From positions 1 through 32,124 of the forward strand of contig QYPU01000040.1 in the NCBI GenBank assembly GCA_007280145.1: a stretch of 32,124 nt of DNA, read 5' to 3'. The position numbers and the translations under genes were made by a program. The notes below the pieces were generated by a model. That model was not told the origin of the DNA. It did not search any database and worked only from the letters and a program-made list of their open reading frames with translations. The first letter of the stretch is position 1. Each line of letters opens with the position of its first letter. The stretch comes from Dehalococcoidia bacterium. GTDB taxonomy: Bacteria; Chloroflexota; Dehalococcoidia; GIF9; UBA5629. This document shows, piece after piece, positions 8,569-17,374 of this stretch.

Positions 8569-9909
8569 TTACTTGCCCTTCCAGTATTCCACCATCCACG
8601 GTGGCAGCTCAGCCTCTACAGTCCCAGGAAAGCTGACACCATGCCACGACCCATCTGCCGGCGGCCAAATTATAAACAGCTCTCCATCTTGATACTGAGC
8701 TCCAGTCGTGATAACATATTCCGGTCCCATTCTCACACCGTGAGCGTCATCCGTCTCCGGCCCGTACCATACTTCCCTTCCCATGACCCCAATGTAATCT
8801 GTTTTCTCCAGCTCAACAACGAGGGCATCAGCATCAAGAGTGTCCGCTCTTTCAATAGCCTCTGCTAACCTGTAAATTGCGTCGTAAAAGAAACACCAAA
8901 CGGTCTGAGGTTTCTCACCATATTTCTGTGTAAATTTGTCAAAGAATGGGATAGTTTTTTCTGTCACTGCAACTGGCTCGCTGCTCCCGGCCAGCGTAGC
9001 GAGGTAATTTCCCAGGCCGTGAGTGCTTTCCATGAAGGTATCATAAGGAGCCTCGCCATTACAACCAACTAAAGCTGCTGGTATTTGAAGCTCATCCCAC
9101 TGCTTGGCTACAACCATGCTAGATGGCCCATACATAATGTGAAAGATGATTTGAGCCCCGGCATCTTTTATCGCCAGCAACTCGGCACTAACATCGGTCG
9201 CCGTCGTAGATGGCCTCCATACCCCAATATTCTCACAACCAGCTTCAGTAATGAAATAATCAGCAGCCTTGACCATGGGCTCAACCCACTCTGCCTTGTC
9301 CATCATAACAGCTACCTTTGGAGTCTCAATGCCAAGCTCTTCCCTTACCAGGTCAGCGAATTGCGGAATAGCACAATAATAGTACGGAACAGCCTCCTTA
9401 CTACTATAGTAGGCCCTAAACCAGTACTTGTAGCGCTCATAATCTTCCTTGACACGGTCTGCCATGGGGGTACCAGCCCCCTCAGTTATGAAGATTTTCT
9501 TGTAGTCCATGGCAACATCCTGCATGGCCAATACAGGCTCTGTGTTCCAAGACCCGACTATGAAGTCAACCTTGTTAACCGTAATTGCCCTCTCAATCGC
9601 CAATGCTGCATCAGGCACGCTTGTAAGTTCATTTGTGTCGACTTTAACTAGCTCTAGAGGTCGCTTGACACCTCCCACTGACACACCACCAGCTTCATTT
9701 ATTTCCTCAGCCGCTATCGTACAATTCCACCATATCTGCTCCCCTGACGAATGTGTCATTGGTCCAGTGATTGCTATCTTTATAGGCTCCCCCTGTGTCG
9801 GCGTCGGTTCCTCTGCTGCCGGCGCTTTTTCCGCTGGCGCCGGAGCACAACCAAACACTAAAGCCACCAAAGATACTACTACCACCACCATCCAAAATGC
9901 CTTTCTCAT
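8569..9909 (-). CDS. ABC transporter substrate-binding lipoprotein (periplasmic-binding, LIV-type)
   Basis: Signal peptide and lipobox MRKAFWMVVVVVSLVALVFGC, then KIAITGPMTHSSGEQIWWNCTIAAEEINEAGGV. SD AGGAGGTTAAA-ATG at 9909, internal to the predicted ORF start at 9975. Confidence 0.88.
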   Translation of the reverse strand: MRKAFWMVVVVVSLVALVFGCAPAPAEKAPAAEEPTPTQGEPIKIAITGPMTHSSGEQIWWNCTIAAEEINEAGGVSVGGVKRPLELVKVDTNELTSVPDAALAIERAITVNKVDFIVGSWNTEPVLAMQDVAMDYKKIFITEGAGTPMADRVKEDYERYKYWFRAYYSSKEAVPYYYCAIPQFADLVREELGIETPKVAVMMDKAEWVEPMVKAADYFITEAGCENIGVWRPSTTATDVSAELLAIKDAGAQIIFHIMYGPSSMVVAKQWDELQIPAALVGCNGEAPYDTFMESTHGLGNYLATLAGSSEPVAVTEKTIPFFDKFTQKYGEKPQTVWCFFYDAIYRLAEAIERADTLDADALVVELEKTDYIGVMGREVWYGPETDDAHGVRMGPEYVITTGAQYQDGELFIIWPPADGSWHGVSFPGTVEAELPPWMVEYWKGK

Positions 9910-10004
9910 TTTAACCTCCTTACAATATGGAATATTTTTGCCCTTGTGAAAAACCATCTCTATCTTAAACTGCACATGACTATAGCACCTCCTTTCTCAA
10001 CGTC

Positions 10005-10370
10005 TCAGCCTCCACTGGATATGTTTTTTGTACAAACACACTGTGCAAGAATGAGCTCAGCTTGTTCTCTTATATACTCCTCCAACGTACAGCACTTCCG
10101 TAAAAGCCAGCGCCTGATTGCCCACATGTGACCGAGAACAATTATGTTATGCGCCACCACCGTAGGATTATCAATCTTGAATTCCCCGGCTTCAACCCCC
10201 CACCTCAACAACTTCTCACAAGCAGCCACGTCATGAGCTGCAGAGTCACCCCTTCTTCTCATGGCGACTTTAGTACTGCCATACCTATCCACACCACTTA
10301 TCAAAAGCTTTGGAATTGTGCCTGCAACCATTGTGGCATCTTGTTGATTAGCGTTTTTTGTTCTTGCCAT
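10005..10370 (-). pseudogene. C-terminal fragment of a TetR-family regulator (no HTH domain)
   Basis: DVAACEKLLRWGVEAGEFKIDNPTVVAHNIIVLGHMWAIRRW is identical to the C-terminal region of the TetR at 20173. No N-terminal HTH. Confidence 0.7.
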
Positions 10371-10371
10371 A

Positions 10372-11034
10372 TCAACCTGCTTTAACTATGCATTCGTTCG
10401 CACAAACCAGCCTCAGTGTCATCTTGACCTGCGCGCTTATATACTCCTTCAGTGTGAAGTGCTTTCTTAGAAACCACCGCTTGACCGCCCACATTTCGCC
10501 GCCGCTCACTATGATATGTGCCACCATCGTAATATCATCAACCTTAAATTCTCCGCTCATACATCCCTTGGCCAATATCTTCTCAAATAGAGCAACAGCT
10601 CTGGTGTCCCATTCCCGAATTGCTCGCTGCACCTCCGGGGGTGCATATCTTATTTCCTGATACCAGAAGCGGGTAAAACTGGGGTATTTGTCGACCCTCC
10701 TGCAAAAATCTTCGACACAATGTCGAAGTGTCTCAGTAGCACTCATTTTGTCAAAGTTAGCAAGGCCCTCCTCGAAGAAACCTTCCCACAGGACGGTGGC
10801 TTTACTTTCAATTAGCCGCAGGATGTCTTCCTTTGTCCCGATATAGTGGTAGATAGTGCCTTTGCCCATGCCACAGGCGTCCCCTATCTCTTGGACAGTT
10901 GTATTATGATAACCCTTATCGGCAAACATCTCAGCAGCATATAGAGCCAATTGGACCCTACGAGATTTAACCAACCCCTCATCGGTGCTGTAGGTACGGA
11001 TGCGTCTTTCCATGTCTGGCTTGCCTCTTGACAT
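10372..11034 (-). CDS. TetR/AcrR family transcriptional regulator
   Basis: N-terminal HTH: ALYAAEMFADKGYHNTTVQEIGDACGMGKGTIYHYIGTKEDIL. Confidence 0.9.
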   Translation of the reverse strand: MSRGKPDMERRIRTYSTDEGLVKSRRVQLALYAAEMFADKGYHNTTVQEIGDACGMGKGTIYHYIGTKEDILRLIESKATVLWEGFFEEGLANFDKMSATETLRHCVEDFCRRVDKYPSFTRFWYQEIRYAPPEVQRAIREWDTRAVALFEKILAKGCMSGEFKVDDITMVAHIIVSGGEMWAVKRWFLRKHFTLKEYISAQVKMTLRLVCANECIVKAG

Positions 11035-11039
11035 CGACC

Positions 11040-11098
11040 GACCTGTAGGTCTAGACTCACTGGTCGTCAGTGTACATCATGATATTCCTCTTTGTCAA
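11040..11098 (-). promoter_or_regulatory. Sigma70-like promoter with overlapping palindromes upstream of TetR
   Basis: Minus strand: TTGACA (11093-11098), 18-bp spacer, TACACT (11069-11074). Palindromes CACTG-N5-CAGTG (11058-11072), GTCTAGAC (11049-11056) and GACCT-GT-AGGTC (11040-11051) overlap or follow the -10. Confidence 0.65.
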
Positions 11099-11353
11099 TA
11101 TCTTAATTGACATATTGTTGATGTTCTATGATTTTGTCACCCTCTAAGTGTTCTGTGAAAATGTCATCATGAAGGAGCAGAAGCGGTTAATGGTGTTAAA
11201 TGAGGTGGAGTCAAGCAAGATACTTGGCAGAGAGGCAGCATGGGTATTAGGTCTTTCCCTCCGCCACGCGGGGAGAACCCTAGCAGCACAATCGTTTCAC
11301 TTAACATTTACTTCACTCTTTGTCAAAACCCTGACACATCTTCCCGCTCAGAT

Positions 11354-12514
11354 TCAACGAGCAGGCAAGTAGCTTTTGGCAGTGTCAATCATAGTCTTGA
11401 AGTTTTCGAACTTAGCATTGGCCGGGATTGTGCAGCCTGAACTGAGAATGAATCCACCACCATCGCCAACCACGTCGATAAGTTTTTTACAATAGGCTTC
11501 CATGTCCTCGGGCGTACCGATTGCTGACAGTGATGCCGGCACATCTCCCGCAATGCACATATGGCCCTTCAGTATCTCTTTCGCCTTAAAGATATCAGTG
11601 GTACTGTCCAGTTCAGCGATGCATATTTTTTCAGGCAACTCCTTTAAATAGGGGAGGTTAAGCGTCCAGTCCTGGTCGAAGTGCATAACCGTTATGAGAC
11701 CCTCGGCAGCAAAGGCTTCGACCATCTTCTTCATATAGGGAAACTCAAAGCGCTCAAATATCTTTAGCGGGTAGTAGAAGCACCCTCCTCTCTCCAGTAC
11801 CAACATCACGCCCGGTATCCCGGTAAGACGGGCTGCCTCTATCGTATCCGTGATAAGATCATCAACCAAAGCATCCATTACCGCCTCTACCTTGTCCGGG
11901 ATTCTGTGAAGGTCCATGGTGAAAGAGGTAAGCGACCGCTTCGTAGAAAGAAACATCAGGGGTGATTCCACTATAGCACCACAAAGTGATGGTACACCCT
12001 TCTGTGCCCACGTCTCCCCTTCTCTGGCATAATGTTCCGTTTGCTTCTTAGCCCAGGCAATTATCTGTTCAGGAGGGAAGGAAGTATATCTCTCACGGTT
12101 TCTCTCAGCAAAACCAGACCAACCATACTTGATAATCTCATCATAGTTATCTACCGTCAATCGCTCTCGTTCCTCATACTGAGGCTGGGAATTCTCTGAA
12201 ACAGCAGCATCCTGCCCGGGAAACTTGTAACCTCTCGTACCCATGCTTGCCATAACACCCGAAGCAACTTTTGGCGTGAGCGCAAGGCTATATCCAGGTA
12301 ATATCATAGCATCCCAGCCACCTACTTCATCAAAGATATCCACTATAGCCTGAAGTCCTTCCTTCCAGTGCGAAATACCATAGGCTACCGTCATGCCCTT
12401 ATGGCGGGAGGGAAACATAACATCCATAAGGGGCGCCACCGGCACCCGGTCATATGGTTCAAGCTTAATTGCAGCTTCAACCCTCTCTTTCGAGGTCATA
12501 GTTTCCTTTATCAT
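11354..12514 (-). CDS. UroD-fold corrinoid-dependent methyltransferase
   Basis: MIKETMTSKERVEAAIKLEPYDRVPVAP; VMHFDQDWTLNLPYLKELP; GGFILSSGCTIP. Paralog of 167 and 1350. Confidence 0.87.
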   Translation of the reverse strand: MIKETMTSKERVEAAIKLEPYDRVPVAPLMDVMFPSRHKGMTVAYGISHWKEGLQAIVDIFDEVGGWDAMILPGYSLALTPKVASGVMASMGTRGYKFPGQDAAVSENSQPQYEERERLTVDNYDEIIKYGWSGFAERNRERYTSFPPEQIIAWAKKQTEHYAREGETWAQKGVPSLCGAIVESPLMFLSTKRSLTSFTMDLHRIPDKVEAVMDALVDDLITDTIEAARLTGIPGVMLVLERGGCFYYPLKIFERFEFPYMKKMVEAFAAEGLITVMHFDQDWTLNLPYLKELPEKICIAELDSTTDIFKAKEILKGHMCIAGDVPASLSAIGTPEDMEAYCKKLIDVVGDGGGFILSSGCTIPANAKFENFKTMIDTAKSYLPAR

Positions 12515-13147
12515 TTACTTTGTCTCCCTGGCAAATTTCTTGCAAATCTCTACACCTTCAGGGCCATCACTGGTGAAAGCATCAGCACCAACATACTTGC
12601 CAACCTGTTCAGTAACAATCCCACCACCGACGATAATCTTTACTTTATCCCGCAACCCAGCCTCCTCTACCGCCTTAACCGTTTCCTTCATCGATTCAAA
12701 AGAAGGCGTCAATAGTCCTGACATCCCCAGAATGGGCGCCCCTGTTTCAACTAATTTATCCACAAAAATGCTCGGGGCTATATCTATCCCTAAATCATAG
12801 ACTTCAAAACCAGCCGCTGTTAGAAGCGTGCCTACAATATCCTTCCCTATATTATGTATGTCCCCCTTTACCGTACCCAATACCATCTTGCTTAACGATT
12901 CTGCTTGCTTGCCTCCTTTTAATAACGGCTCTACAACTGCCATTGCCTCCTTGAATATCTCGCCAGACACGATTAGCTCGCTGAGAAAATACTCCTTGTT
13001 CTTATAACGTCCCCCGACGATGTCCATTCCTTCGCGGCACTCATCAACTATGGACAGTGGCTCAACGCCAGCATCGATTTTCTCACGCACCAGCCTCTTT
13101 GCCTCATCCTCGTTTAATTCAGCTATGGCATCAGCTAGTTCTGACAT
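12515..13147 (-). CDS. Corrinoid (B12-binding) protein of a methyltransferase system
   Basis: 210 aa, about 89% identical by eye to 2490..3122. DIHNIGKDI, SGLLT, GGG. Confidence 0.93.
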   Translation of the reverse strand: MSELADAIAELNEDEAKRLVREKIDAGVEPLSIVDECREGMDIVGGRYKNKEYFLSELIVSGEIFKEAMAVVEPLLKGGKQAESLSKMVLGTVKGDIHNIGKDIVGTLLTAAGFEVYDLGIDIAPSIFVDKLVETGAPILGMSGLLTPSFESMKETVKAVEEAGLRDKVKIIVGGGIVTEQVGKYVGADAFTSDGPEGVEICKKFARETK

Positions 13148-13234
13148 ATTCCCTCCTGTATTTAGTTCTCAAAAACATATTTTAAAACCCCATGTCACTC
13201 TTACGATGGGGCCCTGGTTATCACACCAATATAC

Positions 13235-14029
13235 CTAGACCAGCCACCTCTTCCGTCTTTTGTAATGCTTTACTTCGCTGTATTTCTTCTTTTCACCCAG
13301 TTCACTAAGTCCAAGATAGAATTCCTTTACGTCAGGATTATCCATCAATTTGCTTGCAGGTCCATCAAGAACAATCTTCCCGTTCTCCATAACGTAGCCA
13401 TGGTCAGCAATAGAAAGAGCTGCTACAGCATTCTGCTCCACGAGCAAAACCGAAGCCCCCTGCTCTTCCTTAATCCTCTTCACTATATCAAAAATCTCCT
13501 CTACTATAATAGGAGCCAATCCCATCGAAGGTTCGTCAAGAAGAAAAAGCTTCGGCCTGGCCATCAAAGCGCGTGCTATCACCAGCATCTGCTGCTCCCC
13601 CCCAGAAAGATAGCCGCTCACCTGACGACAAAGGTCCTTAAGCCTGGGGAAATAGCTAAAAACCATATCTCGTTCACTGTTCAGACTTGACTCGCGTCGG
13701 CGGACATAGTGACCAGCCTCAAGGTTCTCATCAACAGTAAGATGCTCAAACACCATCCGCCCCTCCATTACCTGGCTAATTCCCATGCTGACTCTCTGCT
13801 CTGGCTCTATGTGGTCTATTCTCTTACCCCCAAACTCAATACTTCCATCAGTAACCTCACCCTCTTCCGTCTTAAGCAACCCGGATATAGCCTTGAGCAA
13901 AGTGGTCTTGCCCCCACCATTGGCTCCCAGCAGAGCAACAATACTCCTATCAGGCACATCCAGGGACACGCCCTTCAAAACCAGGATGACCTCGCTATAA
14001 CAGACTTCGATATTATTTACTCTCAGCAT
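13235..14029 (-). CDS. livF: LIV-type ABC transporter ATP-binding protein (LivF family)
   Basis: Walker A GANGGGKTT, LSGGEQQM, LFLLDEPSMGLAP; basic tail KHYKRRKRW. Confidence 0.9.
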   Translation of the reverse strand: MLRVNNIEVCYSEVILVLKGVSLDVPDRSIVALLGANGGGKTTLLKAISGLLKTEEGEVTDGSIEFGGKRIDHIEPEQRVSMGISQVMEGRMVFEHLTVDENLEAGHYVRRRESSLNSERDMVFSYFPRLKDLCRQVSGYLSGGEQQMLVIARALMARPKLFLLDEPSMGLAPIIVEEIFDIVKRIKEEQGASVLLVEQNAVAALSIADHGYVMENGKIVLDGPASKLMDNPDVKEFYLGLSELGEKKKYSEVKHYKRRKRWLV

Positions 14030-14045
14030 AGTTCATCTTATCTGG

Positions 14046-14078
14046 ATAGAGGGCTTCCGTAATCCGGAAGCCCTCTAT
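14046..14078. terminator. Hairpin between the substrate-binding protein gene and livF
   Basis: ATAGAGGGCTTCCG / CGGAAGCCCTCTAT, perfect 14-bp stem with loop TAATC, 8 nt after the SBP stop. Confidence 0.8.
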
Positions 14079-14086
14079 ATCCTAAC

Positions 14087-15361
14087 TTACAGCTTCCAGA
14101 AACTGGGGTCTTGTGCTTCCTCAGGCCAGGGTGGCATCTCCTGCCACAGCTTCAGAATCTCGAGCCCAAAATCCGGGGTGGTCTTTACGATGATGTTGGC
14201 ACGAGGCCCGCCGTGCTGCTCAGTTGACCAGGGCAGAGAGCCAATCAACCCCTCGGCAGTATATCCCTTCATCTTGTGCTCCATAATCCACTTAATGTTA
14301 TCTCCAGTAAGCCCATCGTAGCCATACTTGTCAATTGTCTTCCCAAGTATGTCATTTACCAGCATTGATCCGGCATAATTAATTATGCGAATCCAGTCTA
14401 GTGGCGGCGCATCCGGGCGGTTAGTCTCGTGGAGTTGATTAATCAGTCCTATCACCTCCACCTCGTCCGCCATCTGCAACAGGGCGCATGGGCTATGGCT
14501 CATAAGACCCGTCGTCGCCTCAGGGTCCAGCTGGCGGAAGCTCATCATCATCGTTATGAAGATGTCTACGAGCTGCGTTGAGTCTGTCAGGCCGGCTGCA
14601 TATGCCGTCTTCTGGAATATCAGCTGCGGGGCGCCGGTTAATGGCATCAGCACATAGTCGCAGTTGGCATTCTTCAGGTTAGTTACCTGTGAGGTAACAT
14701 CCATTGCCGACATGGTCATCCACTCTTCAGCAACAATAGGCCAGTTCAATTCATTCTCCAGCATCCACTTAATTGGTTTGATGGTACTTTTTGAGAAGGA
14801 TGCATCCAGACCCATTATGCCGATTCTGGGCGGTTCATCCCCTTTCCAATTGTCCTTAATCCAGGTTAGACTACAGCGGTACATGTCAGCATAGTGTGGC
14901 ATATAACCAAACATGAACGAGTCAGGTGTGTGGGGAAGCAGCACCGCATACTCAGTTGGTCCTGAGCATGGCATGTGATATCTGCTAGCTAGAGGCTTGA
15001 CGACCGGCTGATAGTTGGCGCAAGCACACGAGATATAGTGCACTTTATCCTGGTTGACCAGCTTCTCGAAACCTGATGCCGCCAGGTCATTATCATATTT
15101 AGCATCAACAACGATAAGTTCGATTTGATGACCACGGATTCCACCAAGCTCCTCGTTCACATATTTCGTCCAGTCCTCCATAGCTTCCAACCCAGGAACA
15201 GACGAAGCAGCGATTGGCCCGGTCAGGTCAGTGAGAAGGCCAATCTTTATTACCCCCTCTTGAGGCCCTGCTGGTTCCGCCTTACCACAACCTGATAGAG
15301 GCAGTGCCACCAGCAAAACCACCATCAACAAAAACACACTTATTTTCCCAATTTTAGACAT
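14087..15361 (-). CDS. ABC transporter substrate-binding lipoprotein (LIV-type)
   Basis: Lipobox LLVALPLSGC, then IKIGLLTDLTGPIAASSVPGLEAMEDWTKYVNEELGGIRGH. SD AAGGAGGAGAA-ATG. Confidence 0.88.
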   Translation of the reverse strand: MSKIGKISVFLLMVVLLVALPLSGCGKAEPAGPQEGVIKIGLLTDLTGPIAASSVPGLEAMEDWTKYVNEELGGIRGHQIELIVVDAKYDNDLAASGFEKLVNQDKVHYISCACANYQPVVKPLASRYHMPCSGPTEYAVLLPHTPDSFMFGYMPHYADMYRCSLTWIKDNWKGDEPPRIGIMGLDASFSKSTIKPIKWMLENELNWPIVAEEWMTMSAMDVTSQVTNLKNANCDYVLMPLTGAPQLIFQKTAYAAGLTDSTQLVDIFITMMMSFRQLDPEATTGLMSHSPCALLQMADEVEVIGLINQLHETNRPDAPPLDWIRIINYAGSMLVNDILGKTIDKYGYDGLTGDNIKWIMEHKMKGYTAEGLIGSLPWSTEQHGGPRANIIVKTTPDFGLEILKLWQEMPPWPEEAQDPSFWKL

Positions 15362-15439
15362 TTCTCCTCCTTTTTCTTAAACTCTTAAGTAAGTATCTTG
15401 CTTCCATAATCTCTATCACATAGACATCACCTCCTAAGC

Positions 15440-16489
15440 TTAATACGAAAATGGCCACAAGCGGTAGTAGGCCTTAAAAATTTGCCACCGGTGCGCCAGT
15501 CCTCTGGGCTCAAAAGTTAAAAATAAAATAATCACCAACCCAAAAATAACCAGCATTAGCGGAGCCAGCAGGCTGCCAGCACCGGGGAAAATCGTAGACA
15601 ATGAAGAAAGAAACATGGCAAGGCCATTATTCAAAGCTGAAACGAATATCACCCCGAAGAAAACTCCAGTTATAGTGCCCAGACCTCCTATGATAATGTA
15701 TCCCAGATACCAGAAGGATTGAACCAGCGTGTAGCTGTCCGGTGTAATTACCCCGCGGGCATGAGCCGCCAGCGCTCCTCCGATACCAGCAAAAGCACAG
15801 CCTATAAAGAAGGCCAGCAGCTTATAGGCCGTCAAATGAATACCCATCACTTCAGCAGCTAAGTCATTGTCACGTATAGCAATAAAGGCCCGCCCCACAT
15901 TGGTCCTGACTATATTCTTAGCCACGTAGGTAGCTATAAGCAAAGCTATGAAGACAATGTAGAAGTAGCTCTGTGTGGTAGCAAACTCAATCCCCCCCAG
16001 CTTCGGAGCCGGCGCTGACATGCCAAAAGAGCCGCCGGTAACACTCGTCCAGTGTATTATAACGTACATAATGATAAACTGCGCCGCCAGTGTAGATATG
16101 ATGAGATAAAACCCCTTAAGCCTGATGGAAGTAAGTCCTACTAGCAATCCAACCAGTCCAGCAGCGATACCAGCAACAGGCACAGCAATCCAAAATGACA
16201 GCCCCGATTGTGAAACCAGGAGAGCTGAGCTATAAGCACCAACCGCTACAAATGCGGAATGGCCTACAGAGAGCTGTCCGCAGTATCCCGTCAGGATTTG
16301 TATTCCCAGTGCGGCAATGATAATGCTCATAGTCGTGATAATTACGGTAAGCATATAGGTACCAGTAAACAGGGGAATGCAAAGACCGAAAACGATGGCT
16401 GCAGCTAGCAATATCCATTGCAGCCGGGTCCTAACAATGGCCATATCCTGCTCGTAGGTCTCATTGAAGGTTCGGCAAGGCAGATGCAC
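15440..16489 (-). CDS. livM: LIV-type ABC transporter permease (LivM family)
   Basis: IQILTGYCGQLSVGHSAFVAVGAYSSALL; multi-TM; adjacent to livH. Confidence 0.88.
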   Translation of the reverse strand: MHLPCRTFNETYEQDMAIVRTRLQWILLAAAIVFGLCIPLFTGTYMLTVIITTMSIIIAALGIQILTGYCGQLSVGHSAFVAVGAYSSALLVSQSGLSFWIAVPVAGIAAGLVGLLVGLTSIRLKGFYLIISTLAAQFIIMYVIIHWTSVTGGSFGMSAPAPKLGGIEFATTQSYFYIVFIALLIATYVAKNIVRTNVGRAFIAIRDNDLAAEVMGIHLTAYKLLAFFIGCAFAGIGGALAAHARGVITPDSYTLVQSFWYLGYIIIGGLGTITGVFFGVIFVSALNNGLAMFLSSLSTIFPGAGSLLAPLMLVIFGLVIILFLTFEPRGLAHRWQIFKAYYRLWPFSY

Positions 16490-16492
16490 TTC

Positions 16493-17374
16493 TTATATCC
16501 TCTCTATTCTCTTTAGTCCAAAGATTCCGTAGGGCACAATCAGCAGTAGCACCAGCAAAATAACATACGGGATTACATCCTCAATACCAATTAACCAGGA
16601 ACCTAAATAAGCTGCGCCGAAGTGTTCGACTACACCCAGAATAATGCCCCCAATGAGAGCCCCAGGCACTGATTCCAAACCGCCGAGGATAACAGCCGGC
16701 AAGACTTTGAATCCGAAGTCATCAAGCGAATAGCCTACCGATAATATGGTGCCCACTATTATGCCGCCGACTGCAGCAGTTAGACTGGCAATAGCCCACG
16801 ACATTCCAAATACCCGCTTGACGCTTATGCCCACTGATTGGGCTACCTGTTGATTATCCTGGGTGGCTCTCATGGCAACGCCGATGCTGGTATACCTGAA
16901 AAACAGAATGAAGACAGCGAACAGGATGGCCGCTGCTACGAGAGACAAAGCGAAAATTGGCAACACATTTGCCCCCAATATATTGATTGGTTCCGCAGAG
17001 AGATAGGACGGAAGCGATTTGCTATAGACACCCCAGGCAATCAACACCACCCCTCGGAGCATGAGGTAGAGACCTATAGTAATCATAAGTATTGCCAGGT
17101 GGGACTGGCCAATCATACGGCGCAGAAATACAAACTCAATCAGCAACCCTATCGCAAAGGCAACTACCAGCGTTAAAATAATTGACACATAAAATGGCAA
17201 TCCAACCGTGATGCTTAAAAAATAACAAATATAGGCGCCAAGACACAGCAAGCTTCCCTGAGCTAGATTGAAAACGCCCGTGGCCTTGTATATGAGGACA
17301 AAGCCGAGAGCAACTATGCTGTACACAGCGCCAACCGCTATTCCAATAACCAGATGCTCTAATATAACACTCAT
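16493..17374 (-). CDS. livH: LIV-type ABC transporter permease (LivH family)
   Basis: GAVYSIVALGFVLIYKATGVFNLAQGSLLCLGAY; ATGA-type overlap with the ligase end. Confidence 0.9.
   Translation of the reverse strand: MSVILEHLVIGIAVGAVYSIVALGFVLIYKATGVFNLAQGSLLCLGAYICYFLSITVGLPFYVSIILTLVVAFAIGLLIEFVFLRRMIGQSHLAILMITIGLYLMLRGVVLIAWGVYSKSLPSYLSAEPINILGANVLPIFALSLVAAAILFAVFILFFRYTSIGVAMRATQDNQQVAQSVGISVKRVFGMSWAIASLTAAVGGIIVGTILSVGYSLDDFGFKVLPAVILGGLESVPGALIGGIILGVVEHFGAAYLGSWLIGIEDVIPYVILLVLLLIVPYGIFGLKRIERI

Noticed and set aside
9910-9975. Predicted N-terminal extension of the first substrate-binding protein (MQFKIEMVFHKGKNIPYCKEVK)
   Set aside because: A good SD and a classical lipoprotein signal peptide begin at 9909; the extension would precede the signal peptide.
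11148-11372. Plus-strand ORF in the intergenic region upstream of TetR
   Set aside because: Overlaps the 3' end of the methyltransferase gene and has no domain or clear SD; too weak to call.
13188-13211. Possible hairpin CCCCAT-N12-ATGGGG between livF and the corrinoid gene
   Set aside because: Only a 6-bp stem with a 12-nt loop and no T-tract; no counterpart in the other locus.
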